DNA of 64,000 nt from the NCBI RefSeq assembly GCF_029590555.1, contig NZ_CP081001.1:2232001-2296000 (forward strand). The letters run 5' to 3'. The notes under the pieces are model-generated. The model was not told where the DNA came from. It saw only the letters and a list, made by a program, of their open reading frames with translations, and did not search any database. Below are positions 10,362 through 22,485 of the stretch, piece by piece (the first letter of the stretch is position 1; every line of letters starts with the position of its first letter). This stretch comes from Sphingobium sp. V4. Its GTDB lineage: Bacteria > Pseudomonadota > Alphaproteobacteria > Sphingomonadales > Sphingomonadaceae. Made by a program: the position numbers and the translations under genes.

Positions 10362-11225
10362 TCAGCCCGGCCGGATGGTGATCATCCAGATGTCGGGCGG
10401 CGCGAACATCCGGATGGGAAAGCCGCTGGTGCCCACGCCGCCTGAAACGATCATCGTCCTGGCGCCCTCGCGATACAGGCCGCACGCATAGCGGGTGCCG
10501 TAGCGCGAGGGCACGTAGACCACGCCAACCAAAGGAAATGCGACTTGTCCGCAATGGCTGTGGCCCACCAGCGTCAGCGACGGCGCATCGGGTAGCCTCG
10601 GAAAAAGGTCGGCCCCGTGCGACAGCATGACCGGCGCACCGCCGATCCGGCGCATCGCCGCCAGCGTGTCGGGCACATCGGGCTTGCTGGTGTAGATGTC
10701 CTTGAAGCCGCCGATCGCCAGCGGCCCGCGCCGGACGGCCCGATCCTGCAACAGCGTCACGCCGATCCGGTCGAAAGCCGCCTGCCAGTCCGGCCCGCTC
10801 AACGCCCGCTGGTTCTTCCGGCTGCGGCTGTCATGATTGCCCAGCACCGCAACCACGCCAAGTGGCGCACGCAGGCCGGCAAAGGGCGCGATGCTCGCCT
10901 GCCCGTCATAGATCGCGCCGCCCTTGTCGTCGCCGACATAGTCGCCACCCAGCAGGATCAGGTCGGGCCGGAGCGCATTGATCTGTGCCACGATCCGCGC
11001 CATCCGCGCCGGGCTGTTGTCCGGGCCGGACAGGTGAGTGTCGGTCATGAGCGCAACCGTCATCGGCTTGCGGGGCGCATCGGCGGGGAACGGCAGCAAT
11101 ATCTCCGCCCGTCGCACCACCGGCATGGCGCTGGCGTTCAGGACCAGCCAAGCCGCAAAACCGATGATCGCCAGCAGCAGACACAGAAATCCCGCCAGCC
11201 AGGGATGACCACGGACGAAACTCAT
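10362..11225 (-). CDS. Membrane-anchored calcineurin-like metallophosphoesterase
   Basis: 287-residue dimetal phosphoesterase. A single N-terminal membrane helix (WLAGFLCLLLAIIGFAAWLV) anchors it, and the catalytic part probably faces the periplasm. Ordered metallophosphatase motifs are present: TDTHL, GGDYVGD, LGNHDS, a histidine in MLSHGADLF, and VGHSHCGQ. The layout resembles YkuE/YaeI-type phosphodiesterases. The ATG at 11225 overlaps the glmU stop (ATGA), so the longer upstream frame was not used. Its position between glmU and glmS suggests an envelope or lipid-headgroup substrate, but the sequence does not say which. Confidence 0.85.
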   Translation of the reverse strand: MSFVRGHPWLAGFLCLLLAIIGFAAWLVLNASAMPVVRRAEILLPFPADAPRKPMTVALMTDTHLSGPDNSPARMARIVAQINALRPDLILLGGDYVGDDKGGAIYDGQASIAPFAGLRAPLGVVAVLGNHDSRSRKNQRALSGPDWQAAFDRIGVTLLQDRAVRRGPLAIGGFKDIYTSKPDVPDTLAAMRRIGGAPVMLSHGADLFPRLPDAPSLTLVGHSHCGQVAFPLVGVVYVPSRYGTRYACGLYREGARTMIVSGGVGTSGFPIRMFAPPDIWMITIRPG

Positions 11226-12583
11226 CCTTTGACAGCCGCCTTCTTCGCCTTCATCCGCGCGCGGAATGCCGCCGCCCAGCCGGCCTTGCCGACCTGTTCG
11301 GGCCGGACCAGACACAGCGAATCCGCCTCCACGGCCTGGGTCACGACGCTGCCCGCAGCTACGATCGCGCCGTCCCCGATAGTCGCGGGCGCGACCAGCG
11401 CGCTGTTGGAGCCGATGAAGGCGCCCGCGCCGATCTCCGTCCGGTACTTGAAATAGCCGTCATAATTGCAGGTGATGGTCCCCGCGCCGATATTCGCCCC
11501 CGCGCCCACGCTGGCGTCACCGATATAGGACAGGTGATTGGCCTTCGCCCCCTCGCCCAGCGTCGCCTTCTTGATCTCGACGAAATTGCCGACCTTCGCC
11601 TTGGGGCCGATCTCCGCCCCCGGCCGCAGCCGCGCATAGGGACCGATCTCCGCCCCGCTTTCGACGCGCGCGCCCTCCAGATGGGAAAAGGCATGGATCG
11701 TCACATCGTCCGCCACCATGACGCCGGGGCCGAAGACGACGTTCGGTTCGACCACCACGTCGCGGCCCAGCTCGGTGTCATGCGAGAAGAAGACCGTCTC
11801 CGGGGCGACCAGGGTCACGCCGTCGCGCATCGCCTCGATCCGGCGGCGCGCCTGCCACATCGCCTCTACCCCGGCCAGTTCGATGCGGCTGTTGATGCCC
11901 GCCACTTCCCACGCCTCCGTCTCGATCACGGCGCTGGTGGCGCCGGGCAGCATCACGATGTCGGGCAGATAATATTCGCCGGCCGCATTGTCGTTGCCGA
12001 TCCTGTCGAGCAGGATGAACAGGTCGGTCGAGCGCACCGCCATCAGGCCGCTGTTGCAGAGCGTCACCGCCCGCTCGGCCTCGCTCGCATCCTTATATTC
12101 CACCATCTTCTCGATGATGCCCTGCCCATCGGCGATGATGCGGCCATAAGCGGCGGTATCATCGGGACGGAAGCCCAGCACCACCGCGCGCGGCTCGTCG
12201 CCCCGGCTCAACCGATCGAGCATCGCCCGCATCGTAGCGGCGCTCACCAACGGCACGTCGCCATAAAGAATCAGCACATCGCCCGCGAAACCCGCGAGCG
12301 CGTCATGCGCCTGCGCGACCGCATGACCGGTGCCCAGCTGCCGGTCCTGCACGGCGATCACCGCGCCCGTGCCGGCAACCGCCTTCTCCACCTGCTCGCG
12401 TCCCGCGCCGACGACCACCACCTGCCGTTCCGGCGCCAGTTGGGAAACGCTCGCCAGCAGATGGAGCAGCATCGGCCGCCCGGCGACCGGATGCAGCACC
12501 TTGTGCAGCGCGGATTTCATACGTGTCCCCTGGCCGGCGGCAAGGATGATGACGGCGAGCGGACGAGAGGCGGGGCTGGTCAC
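11222..12583 (-). CDS. glmU: Bifunctional glucosamine-1-phosphate acetyltransferase / GlcNAc-1-phosphate uridyltransferase
   Basis: Makes UDP-GlcNAc from glucosamine-1-phosphate. The N-terminal pyrophosphorylase domain carries LAAGQGTRMKS with the downstream KVLHPVAGRPM lysine. The C-terminal half is a left-handed beta-helix of hexapeptide repeats, including VGNFVEIKKATLG, the acetyltransferase segment TCNYDGYFKYRT and IGSNSALVAPATIG. The GTG at 12583 (453 residues) places the uridyltransferase motif near the start; an in-frame GTG at 12634 would add 17 residues. First gene of the minus-strand array leading through glmS and scpAB to tatABC. Confidence 0.94.
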   Translation of the reverse strand: MTSPASRPLAVIILAAGQGTRMKSALHKVLHPVAGRPMLLHLLASVSQLAPERQVVVVGAGREQVEKAVAGTGAVIAVQDRQLGTGHAVAQAHDALAGFAGDVLILYGDVPLVSAATMRAMLDRLSRGDEPRAVVLGFRPDDTAAYGRIIADGQGIIEKMVEYKDASEAERAVTLCNSGLMAVRSTDLFILLDRIGNDNAAGEYYLPDIVMLPGATSAVIETEAWEVAGINSRIELAGVEAMWQARRRIEAMRDGVTLVAPETVFFSHDTELGRDVVVEPNVVFGPGVMVADDVTIHAFSHLEGARVESGAEIGPYARLRPGAEIGPKAKVGNFVEIKKATLGEGAKANHLSYIGDASVGAGANIGAGTITCNYDGYFKYRTEIGAGAFIGSNSALVAPATIGDGAIVAAGSVVTQAVEADSLCLVRPEQVGKAGWAAAFRARMKAKKAAVKG

Positions 12584-12710
12584 GGCGTGCGGATCCTGTT
12601 GTTCCTGAGCGTCCGGCGTGATGATCGTCCCCACGGCAGGCCCAGCCCTCCAGGGTCGGAGCTTGCCGCTTCCCCATGCTTTCCCTTTCCGTGTGAAGGA
12701 GAAAGCGCCG

Positions 12711-12736
12711 CCCTTCGACTGGCTCGGGGCGAACGG
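12711..12736 (+). repeat. Dispersed intergenic repeat copy
   Basis: Reads CCCTTCGACTGGCTCGGGGC followed by GAACGG, in the 237-base divergent gap between glmU and gph. It matches the copy at 16221-16244 at 20 of 24 positions. The rest of this gap shows no gene, and it must also hold the divergent glmU and gph promoters, which I could not place. Confidence 0.5.
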
Positions 12737-12820
12737 AGAATGGTGCGACGATCACCCTCGCCGGGCGATTGCAGGACTGCTCTGCCATGTTTGGCTTGCC
12801 TTTGCCACCATGGTCGCGGC

Positions 12821-13501
12821 ATGGCGATGGTCATGGCGAACATCCCCTTCGACATCATCGGCTTCGACCTGGACGGCACGCTCATCGACACCAGCGGCGA
12901 CCTCGCTGCGGCGGTCAATTATGCCATCGGCACGATCGGCCGCCCGGCCTTTCCGGTCGCGGCCATCCATCCCTTCGTCGGGAAAGGGGCAAAGGTCATG
13001 CTCCAGCGCGCGCTGGACGCCTCGGGCGGCCATGACGAGGCGATCCTGGCGCAACTGCTACCGATCCTGCTCGATTATTATGAGCAGAATCTGGCCATTT
13101 ACTCCGTTCCCTATCCCGGCCTGATCGCGGCGATGGATCAGCTTGCGGGGCTTGGCATCAAGCTCGCCATCTGCACCAACAAGGCGGAGCGCTTCACCAT
13201 CCCGTTGATGCGCCAGATCGGCCTGTCCGACCGGTTCGCCAGCATCGTGGGCGGTGACACGGTCGGCATATCGAAGCCCGACCCCGCGCCGATCCGCGCC
13301 ATGATCGAACGCGCGGGCGGCGGCCGGACCCTCTTCGTCGGCGACACGATCAACGACATTGCCGGCGCGCGCAATGCAGGCGTCGCCAATGTCGCCGTCA
13401 GCTTCGGCTTCCTTGACGGCCCTGTCGAGGACCTGGAGGCCGACGCCATCATCCATCATTTCGACGAACTGGTGCCGCTGCTGGAACGCTGGCCGGCATG
13501 A
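12821..13501 (+). CDS. gph: Phosphoglycolate phosphatase (HAD family)
   Basis: Haloacid-dehalogenase hydrolase of 226 residues. Motif I GFDLDGTLIDT gives the nucleophile and acid/base aspartates. Motif II is ICTNKAERF, the lysine motif is ISKPDPAP, and the metal-binding motif IV is FVGDTINDIAGARNAG. The cap helix QRALDAS matches Gph-type enzymes that clear 2-phosphoglycolate. The first of three close ATGs (12821, 12827, 12833) was used. It overlaps the next gene by 4 bases (ATGA). Other HAD phosphatases share these motifs, so the substrate is inferred. Confidence 0.85.
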   Translation: MAMVMANIPFDIIGFDLDGTLIDTSGDLAAAVNYAIGTIGRPAFPVAAIHPFVGKGAKVMLQRALDASGGHDEAILAQLLPILLDYYEQNLAIYSVPYPGLIAAMDQLAGLGIKLAICTNKAERFTIPLMRQIGLSDRFASIVGGDTVGISKPDPAPIRAMIERAGGGRTLFVGDTINDIAGARNAGVANVAVSFGFLDGPVEDLEADAIIHHFDELVPLLERWPA

Positions 13502-14259
13502 CTCTCCGGCTCGAACGCGACGGTGCGGTCGGCCGTCTGCTGATCGACCGGCCCGCGCGACGCAACGCCATGTCCCAGGCGATGTGGGAAACATTGCCGC
13601 AGCTGGTGGGAGACGCGATGGGCGACCCCACGGTGCGCGTGCTGATCCTCGCTTCCGGCACGCCCGGCCTCTTCTGCGCCGGGGCCGACATAGACGAATT
13701 TGCCCGTTTCTCTGGCGCGGAGGAGTGGCGGGTCGCCAATCAGGCCGCAATCCGCGCCAGCCAATATGCGCTCGCCCATGCCGAAAAGCCGGTGATCGCC
13801 GCGATCGATGGCGATTGCATCGGCGGGGGATGCGGCCTTGCCATCGCCTGCGACCTGCGCGTCGCCGCACCAACCGCCCGAATGGGGATCACGCCGGCGA
13901 AGCTCGGCATCGTCTACTCGCTGTTCGACACGAAATTGCTGGTCGATCTGGTCGGCCCGGCGCGCGCGAAGCGCGTCCTCTTCACCGGCGCGCTACACGG
14001 GGCGGACGAAGCCCTGTCGATCGGCCTGATCGAGCAGATCGCCGTCGATCCGCTGACCACTGCCGACACCCTGGCCCGGAGCATCGCCGCAAATGCCCAG
14101 CATAGCGTGCGATCATCCAAGGCGATCATCCGCCGCATCCTCGACGGTCAGGCCGACGATGACACGACCACGCTGGCAATGTTCCGCGACGCCTTCACGC
14201 TGCCCGAATTTGCGGAGGGCGTGACGGCGTTCCGGGAGAAGCGGAGGCCCGATTTCTGA
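13498..14259 (+). CDS. Enoyl-CoA hydratase/isomerase family protein
   Basis: Crotonase-fold protein of 253 residues. The two oxyanion-hole regions are visible: SGTPGLFCAGADIDEF and GDCIGGGCGLAIACDLR. The active-site acid position near MGITPAKLGIVYS differs from the two-glutamate pattern of true hydratases, so it may be an isomerase, a lyase or a carnitinyl-CoA-type enzyme. It is coupled to gph by a 4-base overlap. No other fatty-acid genes are nearby to define the substrate. Confidence 0.85.
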   Translation: MTLRLERDGAVGRLLIDRPARRNAMSQAMWETLPQLVGDAMGDPTVRVLILASGTPGLFCAGADIDEFARFSGAEEWRVANQAAIRASQYALAHAEKPVIAAIDGDCIGGGCGLAIACDLRVAAPTARMGITPAKLGIVYSLFDTKLLVDLVGPARAKRVLFTGALHGADEALSIGLIEQIAVDPLTTADTLARSIAANAQHSVRSSKAIIRRILDGQADDDTTTLAMFRDAFTLPEFAEGVTAFREKRRPDF

Positions 14260-14285
14260 ATATCGGTTGGAACCCCGTTCCGCCG

Positions 14286-14582
14286 CTACAGAATGCCGAC
14301 CGCAGCGTCAGCCCAGATGACGCCGGCGACAGCCACCGCCGCGCCGACCAGCATCGCCCGCAACATCGGCGCAGATGTGACCCTGAACGACAATTCGACA
14401 CATAGCCCCAGGCCGCCGAGCAACAGCGCCCAAGCGGCAAAATCCTCGATGCCCCAGACAAACTGCCGCGAAAAACGCATGGCGATCGCAGGCAGCACCC
14501 AGAGGCAGCACAGGACGGTCCAGAAGCTGCGTCGCCATCGGACGCCAGCTTCACCAGTTTTGATCGCGAAACGCATGAGCAT
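14286..14582 (-). CDS. Small three-helix membrane protein, function unknown
   Basis: 98 residues. The ATG at 14582 has a good GGGGAG ribosome site five bases upstream. Three hydrophobic stretches are visible: SFWTVLCCLWVLPAIAM, FAAWALLLGGLGLCVEL and AMLVGAAVAVAGVIWADAAV. No motif assigns a function. It is convergent with the enoyl-CoA hydratase-like gene, and the lpdA terminator lies just upstream, so it is probably a single-gene unit. Expression is unproven, but the ribosome site and membrane pattern support a real gene. Confidence 0.6.
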   Translation of the reverse strand: MLMRFAIKTGEAGVRWRRSFWTVLCCLWVLPAIAMRFSRQFVWGIEDFAAWALLLGGLGLCVELSFRVTSAPMLRAMLVGAAVAVAGVIWADAAVGIL

Positions 14583-14649
14583 GGCTCCCCGTTGAAGCAC
14601 AGATCCTCTCACGCCCTTTCGGCAGGGACAACGGGCATATGACGCCGCC

Positions 14650-14688
14650 AAAGGAAAAGGGCCGCCGCAATGCGGAGGCCCTTCCTTT
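14650..14688 (-). terminator. Intrinsic terminator of the odh/lpdA operon
   Basis: Long hairpin: AAAGG...AAGGGCC, inner CCGC/GCGG around AAT, then GGCCCTTCCTTT. It starts about 30 bases past the lpdA stop. The A-rich left arm reads as a U-rich tail on the minus strand, and the symmetry would also allow termination from the plus strand. Confidence 0.75.
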
Positions 14689-14717
14689 GTCTACCGATGG
14701 GTCGACGCGATAGGCGA

Positions 14718-16118
14718 TCACATGTGGATCGGCTTGCCGGTCACAGCCATCGCCGCTTCCTTGATCGCCTCGCTGTGCGTCGGATGCGCGTGGCAGGTGT
14801 AGGCGATGTCCTCGCTCGACGCGCCGAACTCCATCGCCTGTGCCGCCTGCGCGATCATGGTGCCAGCAGGGACCCCGATGATCCACACGCCCAGCACCTT
14901 GTCCGTCTCGGCGTCAGCAATGATCTTCACGAAGCCGTCGGGTTCGTGGTTGGTCTTGGCGCGGCTGTTGGCCATCATCGGGAATTTGCCGACCTTGATC
15001 GCGCCGCGTTCTTTTGCGACTTCCTCGGTCAGCCCCACGCCTGCGATTTCCGGCTTGGTATAGACCACGCTGGGGATCACGTCATGATTGACGATGCCGG
15101 TCAGGCCCGCGATATTCTCGGCAACGGCAATGCCTTCGTCCTCGGCCTTGTGCGCCAGCATCGGTCCGGGGATGACGTCGCCGATCGCCCATACGCCCGC
15201 AACCTTCGTACCGAACTCATGGTCCGTCTCGATCTGGCCGCGTGCGTTCAGCTCCAGGCCGATCTTGTCGAGGCCGAGGCCTTCGGTGTTGGGACGACGG
15301 CCGATCGAAACGAGCACGACGTCCGCCTCGATCGTTTCCGCGTCGCCACCGGCAGCAGGCTCGACGGTCAGGGTCACGCCCTTCTTGCCGACTTGCGCAC
15401 CCGTCACCTTGGTGCCGAGCTTATATTCGAAGCCCTGCTTCTTGAAGATCTTGTTGGCTTCCTTGCGGACTTCGCCGTCCATGCCGGGCAGGATCTGGTC
15501 GAGATATTCGACCACCGTCACCTTGGCACCCAGGCGCTTCCAGACACTGCCCAGTTCGAGGCCGATCACACCGCCACCGACGACGACCAGATGGCCCGGA
15601 ACCTTGTCCAGTTCCAGCGCGCCGGTCGAGTCGACGATCTGACCGCCGGCATTGTCGACCGCAACGCCCGGAAGCGGCGTGACCGAGGAGCCAGTCGCGA
15701 TGACGATGTTCTTCGCCGTCACCGTCTCGCCGCCGACTTCAACGGTGTTGGCACCGGTGAAGCTGGCCCGACCCTTGAGCCAGGTCACCTTGTTCTTCTT
15801 GAACAGGAACTCGATGCCCCCGGTCAGACCCTTGACCGCGTCCTTGCGCTGGCCCTGCATGGTGTCGAGGTCCAGGCTCATCTTGTCGATCTTGACGCCC
15901 AGCTTGGCGAGCGCACCGTTCGCGGCCTCGTCATAGAGTTCCGAGGCGTGCAGCAGCGCCTTGGAAGGGATGCAACCGACATTGAGGCAGGTGCCGCCCA
16001 GCGTCTCGCGGCTTTCGGCGCAGGCGGTCTTGAGGCCCAGCTGCGCCGCGCGGATCGCCGCGACATAGCCACCGGGGCCGGCACCGATCACCAGCACGTC
16101 ATAATCGAAGTCTGCCAT
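14718..16118 (-). CDS. lpdA: Dihydrolipoyl dehydrogenase
   Basis: E3 flavoprotein of the 2-oxoglutarate dehydrogenase complex (possibly shared with other 2-oxoacid dehydrogenases), 466 residues. The FAD-binding GAGPGGYVAAIRAAQLG is near residue 13. The redox-active disulfide is in GGTCLNVGCIPSKALL, the NAD-binding motif is VVGGGVIGLELGSVW, and the C-terminal catalytic pair lies in CHAHPTHSEAIKEA. It is the last gene after odhA and odhB, but a 143-base spacer with repeat elements separates it from odhB, so it may also have its own promoter. Confidence 0.96.
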   Translation of the reverse strand: MADFDYDVLVIGAGPGGYVAAIRAAQLGLKTACAESRETLGGTCLNVGCIPSKALLHASELYDEAANGALAKLGVKIDKMSLDLDTMQGQRKDAVKGLTGGIEFLFKKNKVTWLKGRASFTGANTVEVGGETVTAKNIVIATGSSVTPLPGVAVDNAGGQIVDSTGALELDKVPGHLVVVGGGVIGLELGSVWKRLGAKVTVVEYLDQILPGMDGEVRKEANKIFKKQGFEYKLGTKVTGAQVGKKGVTLTVEPAAGGDAETIEADVVLVSIGRRPNTEGLGLDKIGLELNARGQIETDHEFGTKVAGVWAIGDVIPGPMLAHKAEDEGIAVAENIAGLTGIVNHDVIPSVVYTKPEIAGVGLTEEVAKERGAIKVGKFPMMANSRAKTNHEPDGFVKIIADAETDKVLGVWIIGVPAGTMIAQAAQAMEFGASSEDIAYTCHAHPTHSEAIKEAAMAVTGKPIHM

Positions 16119-16132
16119 AACGATCTCCGTTC

Positions 16133-16244
16133 GCCCTTGAAGCGAGCCGAGTGTCTCGCTTCAACCTGTCGAAAGGGCATTACTTCTTCTTTTGTCCGTC
16201 CGAAACAGGAAGGACGGGGGCTTCGACAGGCTCAGCCCGAACGG
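16133..16244. repeat. Palindromic repeat cluster between odhB and lpdA
   Basis: Contains a perfect 10-base inverted repeat TTGAAGCGAG / CTCGCTTCAA (16137-16146 and 16155-16164, 8-base loop). CCTGTCGAAAGGGC follows at 16165-16178. In opposite orientation CTTCGACAGGCTCAGCCCGA plus ACGG lies at 16221-16244. The last two share the core TTCGACAGG as an inverted pair, and related copies lie at 12711 and 22399. This looks like a REP-type extragenic element placed inside an operon. Confidence 0.6.
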
Positions 16245-16261
16245 GATGGGTCGGCTCGACC

Positions 16262-17509
<1,248 letters not shown>

Positions 17510-17517
17510 GAGCTGTC

Positions 17518-20313
17518 TCAGCCTTTCTTCTGGCGGCGGATTTCTTCACGAACGCTGTGGCCCAGCGCATCGGCGACGAGGGCGCCCTGTTCGGCGACAT
17601 GGCGCTTGGCCAGGCCCGTGGCGGGCGAGGCCGATGCCTTTCGGCCGGCATAGCGGGCGCGCATCGGCGCCTTTCCGGCCTTGGCCAGCGCTTCCTCGAC
17701 ATAGGGTTCCACGAAGAACCAGGCGCCATTGTTGCGCGGCTCTTCCTGGCACCACACGACCTCTTCCAGGTTGGTCATGCGCGCGATACGTGTCGCCAAG
17801 GCCTCGGTCGCGAACGGATAGATCTGCTCGATCCGAACGATCTGCACGTCCTTGTCGCCATGTTGATCGCGGGCTTCCATCAGGTCGTAGAAGACCTTGC
17901 CCGAACAAAGCACCAGGCGCTTCGTGTCCTTGTCGGACGCCCCATTGGGGTCCGACAGGATGCGCTTGAAATGCGTTTCGCCCAGGAAATCCTCGGCCTT
18001 GCTGACCGCCGCCTTGTGCCGCAGCAGCGACTTGGGCGCCATGATGATCAGCGGCTTGCGGAAAGGCCGCAGCATCTGGCGACGCAGGATATGGAAATAG
18101 TTGGCCGGCGTCGTGACGTTCGCGACCTGGATATTGCCTTCCGCGCAGAGCTGGAGATAGCGTTCCAGACGCGCCGAGCTATGCTCCGGCCCCTGCCCCT
18201 CATAGCCGTGCGGCAGGAGGCAGACGAGGCCGTTGGAGCGAAGCCACTTGGTCTCCGACGACGCGATATACTGGTCGAAGATGATCTGCGCGCCATTGGC
18301 GAAATCGCCGAACTGCGCTTCCCAGATGACCAGGCTCTTGGGGTCCGCCAGCGCGAAACCATATTCGAAGCCGAGCACCCCATATTCGGACAGCGGCGAA
18401 TCCAGCACCTCGAAACGGCCATGCGGCACGGTCGAGAGCGGGATATATTTCGCTTCCGTATCCTGGTCGGTCCAGACCGCATGACGCTGGCTGAAAGTAC
18501 CGCGCCCGGAATCCTGTCCCGACAGGCGCACCCCATAGCCTTCCGACAGGAGCGACCCGAAGGCCAGCGCCTCGCCGGTCGCCCAGTCAAAATTCTCGCC
18601 CGTCTTGAACATCTCGGCCTTGGCGTCGAGAACGCGCTTGAGCGTCTTGTGGACGTTATGCCCTTCAGGAACGGTAGTCAGCGTCTTGCCCAGACCGTCA
18701 AACAGCTTCTGGCTGATCGCAGATTCCACGCTCTGGCGCGCGGTTTCGGCGTCGGCGGGCTTGTGCAGCCCCGACCAGCGACCGGCGAACCAGTCGGCCT
18801 TGTTCGCCTTGTAGCTCTTGGCCGCCTCGAACTCTTCTTCCAGATGGTTGACGAAATCGTCCGTCGCCTTGGCAACGAAGGCATCATCGACCAGGCCTTC
18901 CGCCTTCAGCCGCGCCGCATAGACGTCGCTGACCGGGGGATGCTGGCGGATCTTGGCGTACATCTGCGGCTGGGTGAAGCCCGGCTCGTCGCCTTCATTA
19001 TGACCGAAGCGACGATAGCACCACATGTCGATCACGATGTCGCGATGGAAGGCCTGGCGATATTCCATCGCCAGCTTGCAAGCGAAGGTCACGGCTTCGG
19101 GATCGTCGCCATTGACGTGCAGGATCGGCGCCTGGACGCCCTTGGCCACATCGCTGGGATAGGGCGAGCCGCGCGAGAATTGCGGGCTGGTGGTGAAGCC
19201 GATCTGGTTGTTCACGATGAAGTGGATGCAGCCGCCCGTATTATAGCCGGGGACGCCCGAGAAGCCGAGGCATTCCCAGACGATGCCCTGGCCAGCGAAG
19301 GCCGCGTCGCCATGGATCAGCACCGGCAGCACCTGGTCATGCTTGGCCAGATCGTCGCGGAAGGTCTGCTGCGCGCGGACCTTGCCCAGCACCACGGGAT
19401 CAACGGTTTCGAGGTGCGACGGGTTGGGCACCAGCGACATATGGACCTTGATGCCGTCGAACTCGCGGTCGGTCGAAGTGCCGAGATGGTACTTCACGTC
19501 GCCCGAACCGCCGACATCTTCGGGATTGGCGGTACCGCCCGAAAATTCGTGGAAGATGACGCGGAAGCCCTTGGCCATGACATTGGCCAGCACGTTCAGG
19601 CGGCCGCGATGGGCCATGCCGAACACGATCTCGCGCACGCCCGACGAACCGCCATATTTGATGACAGCTTCAAGCGCGGGAATCATCGATTCGCCACCGT
19701 CGAGGCCGAAGCGCTTGGTGCCGACATATTTGCGGCCCAGGAACTTCTCATATTGCTCGCCCTGGATGACCTTGGCCAGGATCGCCTTCTTGCCCTCGGG
19801 CGTGAAGTGGATTTCCTTGTCCTTGCCTTCCAGCCTGTCCTGGAGAAAGCGGCGCTCCTCCACGTCGGCGATGTGCATATATTCCAGGCCGACATTGCCG
19901 CAATAATTGGCGCGCAGGATCGCGACGATCTCGCTGACCGTCGCATATTGCACGCCCAGCGTACCACCCAGATAGATCTTCTTGGAGGGATCGGTCAGGC
20001 CATGATATTCCGGCGTCAGGTCGGCCGGCAGGTCACGCTTGGCAAGGCCCAGCGGATCGAGGTTGGCGGCCAGATGACCACGCACGCGATAGGTGCGGAT
20101 CAGCATCTGCGCGCGGATGGCATCGTCAGCGGCAGCCACCACATCGGCATCCGACACGGCCTTGCCCGCCGACTTGGCGGCGGCCTTCACGGCGACCTGC
20201 ATCTGCGTGGGGTCCAGCGCCCCGGTCAGATCGTCGGTGTCCGTCAGCGGCCAGTTGTCGCGCGCCCAGCTCGGCCCGCGCTCGACCTCGAAATCCTGGT
20301 TTTCGTAACCCAT
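17518..20313 (-). CDS. odhA: 2-oxoglutarate dehydrogenase E1 component
   Basis: Thiamine-diphosphate-dependent decarboxylase of the TCA cycle, 931 residues. Visible E1o landmarks are the thiamine-site region [14 protein letters not shown], the histidine region [34 protein letters not shown] and [20 protein letters not shown]. The ATG at 20313 ([13 protein letters not shown]) is preferred over upstream in-frame codons. An ATG five codons earlier is also possible. It follows sucD by about 90 bases, and sucC is not adjacent. Confidence 0.96.
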   Translation of the reverse strand: MGYENQDFEVERGPSWARDNWPLTDTDDLTGALDPTQMQVAVKAAAKSAGKAVSDADVVAAADDAIRAQMLIRTYRVRGHLAANLDPLGLAKRDLPADLTPEYHGLTDPSKKIYLGGTLGVQYATVSEIVAILRANYCGNVGLEYMHIADVEERRFLQDRLEGKDKEIHFTPEGKKAILAKVIQGEQYEKFLGRKYVGTKRFGLDGGESMIPALEAVIKYGGSSGVREIVFGMAHRGRLNVLANVMAKGFRVIFHEFSGGTANPEDVGGSGDVKYHLGTSTDREFDGIKVHMSLVPNPSHLETVDPVVLGKVRAQQTFRDDLAKHDQVLPVLIHGDAAFAGQGIVWECLGFSGVPGYNTGGCIHFIVNNQIGFTTSPQFSRGSPYPSDVAKGVQAPILHVNGDDPEAVTFACKLAMEYRQAFHRDIVIDMWCYRRFGHNEGDEPGFTQPQMYAKIRQHPPVSDVYAARLKAEGLVDDAFVAKATDDFVNHLEEEFEAAKSYKANKADWFAGRWSGLHKPADAETARQSVESAISQKLFDGLGKTLTTVPEGHNVHKTLKRVLDAKAEMFKTGENFDWATGEALAFGSLLSEGYGVRLSGQDSGRGTFSQRHAVWTDQDTEAKYIPLSTVPHGRFEVLDSPLSEYGVLGFEYGFALADPKSLVIWEAQFGDFANGAQIIFDQYIASSETKWLRSNGLVCLLPHGYEGQGPEHSSARLERYLQLCAEGNIQVANVTTPANYFHILRRQMLRPFRKPLIIMAPKSLLRHKAAVSKAEDFLGETHFKRILSDPNGASDKDTKRLVLCSGKVFYDLMEARDQHGDKDVQIVRIEQIYPFATEALATRIARMTNLEEVVWCQEEPRNNGAWFFVEPYVEEALAKAGKAPMRARYAGRKASASPATGLAKRHVAEQGALVADALGHSVREEIRRQKKG

Positions 20314-20402
20314 GTCCCTACGTCCCATCCCAGCCGCGTGCAGTCGCGGATGCGGGAAAATAGCGGCCGGGGTGCAGCCCGGCCGCATCATCTATCGGCT
20401 GA

Positions 20403-21287
20403 TCAGCCCTTCAGCACTTCGACCAGCGTCGAACCCAGCTCGGACGGGCTGGCAGCGACCTTGATACCGGCCGCTTCCATCGCCGCGATCTTGCTCTCGG
20501 CGTCGCCCTTGCCGCCCGACACGATCGCGCCGGCATGGCCCATGCGACGGCCCGGAGGGGCGGTGCGGCCCGCGATGAAACCGGCCATCGGCTTCTTGCG
20601 GCCCTTCTTGGCCTCGTCGATCAGGAACTGGGCGGCCTGCTCTTCCGCGTCGCCGCCGATTTCACCGATCATGATGATTGATTCGGTCGCGTCGTCGGCC
20701 AGGAACAGTTCCAGCACGTCGATGAAGTTGGTGCCGTTGACAGGATCGCCGCCGATGCCGACCGCGGTGGTCTGGCCCAGGCCCGCATTGGTGGTCTGGA
20801 ACACGGCTTCGTAGGTCAGCGTGCCGGAACGCGACACGACGCCGACCGAACCCTTGGAGAAGATCGACCCGGGCATGATGCCGATCTTGCACTCATTGGG
20901 GGTCAGCACGCCGGGGCAGTTCGGGCCGATCAGACGCGACTTGCTACCCGACAGGGCGCGCTTCACGCGAACCATGTCGAGGACCGGGATGCCCTCGGTG
21001 ATGCAGACGATCAGCGGGATTTCGGCGTCGATCGCTTCCAGGATCGAATCGGCCGCGAACGGCGGCGGCACATAGATGACCGACGCATCGGCGCCGGTCT
21101 TCGACTTGGCTTCCGCAACGGTGTCGAACATGGGCAGGCCGATATGGGTCGTGCCGCCCTTGCCGGGCGTCACGCCGCCAACCATCTGGGTGCCGTAGGC
21201 CAGAGCCTGTTCGGTGTGGAAGGTGCCGGTGGCACCGGTCATACCCTGGGTGATGACCTTGGTGTTCTTGTTCACCAGAATGGACAT
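20403..21287 (-). CDS. sucD: Succinyl-CoA synthetase (ADP-forming) alpha subunit
   Basis: CoA-binding subunit carrying the phosphohistidine, 294 residues. It starts at [20 protein letters not shown]. The nucleotide-fold and CoA-binding segments are present ([39 protein letters not shown]). The phosphorylated His lies in [18 protein letters not shown]. The ATG at 21287 has an AAAGGGA ribosome site. Its obligate partner sucC is absent between mdh and sucD and elsewhere in the window. Confidence 0.96.
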   Translation of the reverse strand: MSILVNKNTKVITQGMTGATGTFHTEQALAYGTQMVGGVTPGKGGTTHIGLPMFDTVAEAKSKTGADASVIYVPPPFAADSILEAIDAEIPLIVCITEGIPVLDMVRVKRALSGSKSRLIGPNCPGVLTPNECKIGIMPGSIFSKGSVGVVSRSGTLTYEAVFQTTNAGLGQTTAVGIGGDPVNGTNFIDVLELFLADDATESIIMIGEIGGDAEEQAAQFLIDEAKKGRKKPMAGFIAGRTAPPGRRMGHAGAIVSGGKGDAESKIAAMEAAGIKVAASPSELGSTLVEVLKG

Positions 21288-21335
21288 GCGTGTCCCTTTA
21301 TCTTCTGTGGACGTGGCACTTGGGTCTAAAGCGAT

Positions 21336-21366
21336 CCGCCCCAGGCTGCGCACTTACCTGGGACGG
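21336..21366 (-). repeat. Hairpin between mdh and sucD
   Basis: CCG-c-CCCAGG / CCTGGG-a-CGG around an 11-base loop in the 99-base mdh-sucD gap. There is no U-run after it on the minus strand. It may be a processing or attenuation site that sets different mdh and sucD levels. Confidence 0.35.
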
Positions 21367-21386
21367 ACCGGTGCAAGCTTGTGGGC

Positions 21387-22355
<969 letters not shown>

Positions 22356-22398
22356 TCATCCTCCAAGTCATGACTACTGGAATTGCCGGCCCGCCTAC

Positions 22399-22433
22399 GC
22401 CCTTCGGACGGGGGTTTCAACCTGCCAAAGGGC
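22399..22433 (-). repeat. Dispersed intergenic repeat copy
   Basis: GCCCTT...TTTCAACCTGCCAAAGGGC. Its right half (TTCAACCTG-C-AAAGGGC) matches 16161-16178, and its ends pair as GCCCTT/AAGGGC. It lies just upstream of mdh. Confidence 0.4.
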
Positions 22434-22450
22434 TGAGGGACAAATTATCT

Positions 22451-22479
22451 TTGCAATTCATTCGCAGTTGCATTAATGG
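22451..22479 (+). promoter_or_regulatory. Candidate promoter for the small RNA upstream of mdh
   Basis: -35-like TTGCAA (22451-22456), a 17-base spacer and -10-like TAATGG (22474-22479) on the plus strand, opposite to mdh and zapE. The boxes are imperfect. The call rests mainly on the terminator about 66 bases downstream. Confidence 0.35.
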
Positions 22480-22485
22480 AGATTT

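Noticed and set aside
17557..20814. Long plus-strand frame antisense to odhA and sucD
   Set aside because: Same GC-driven antisense effect. The minus strand holds complete, motif-verified TCA genes.
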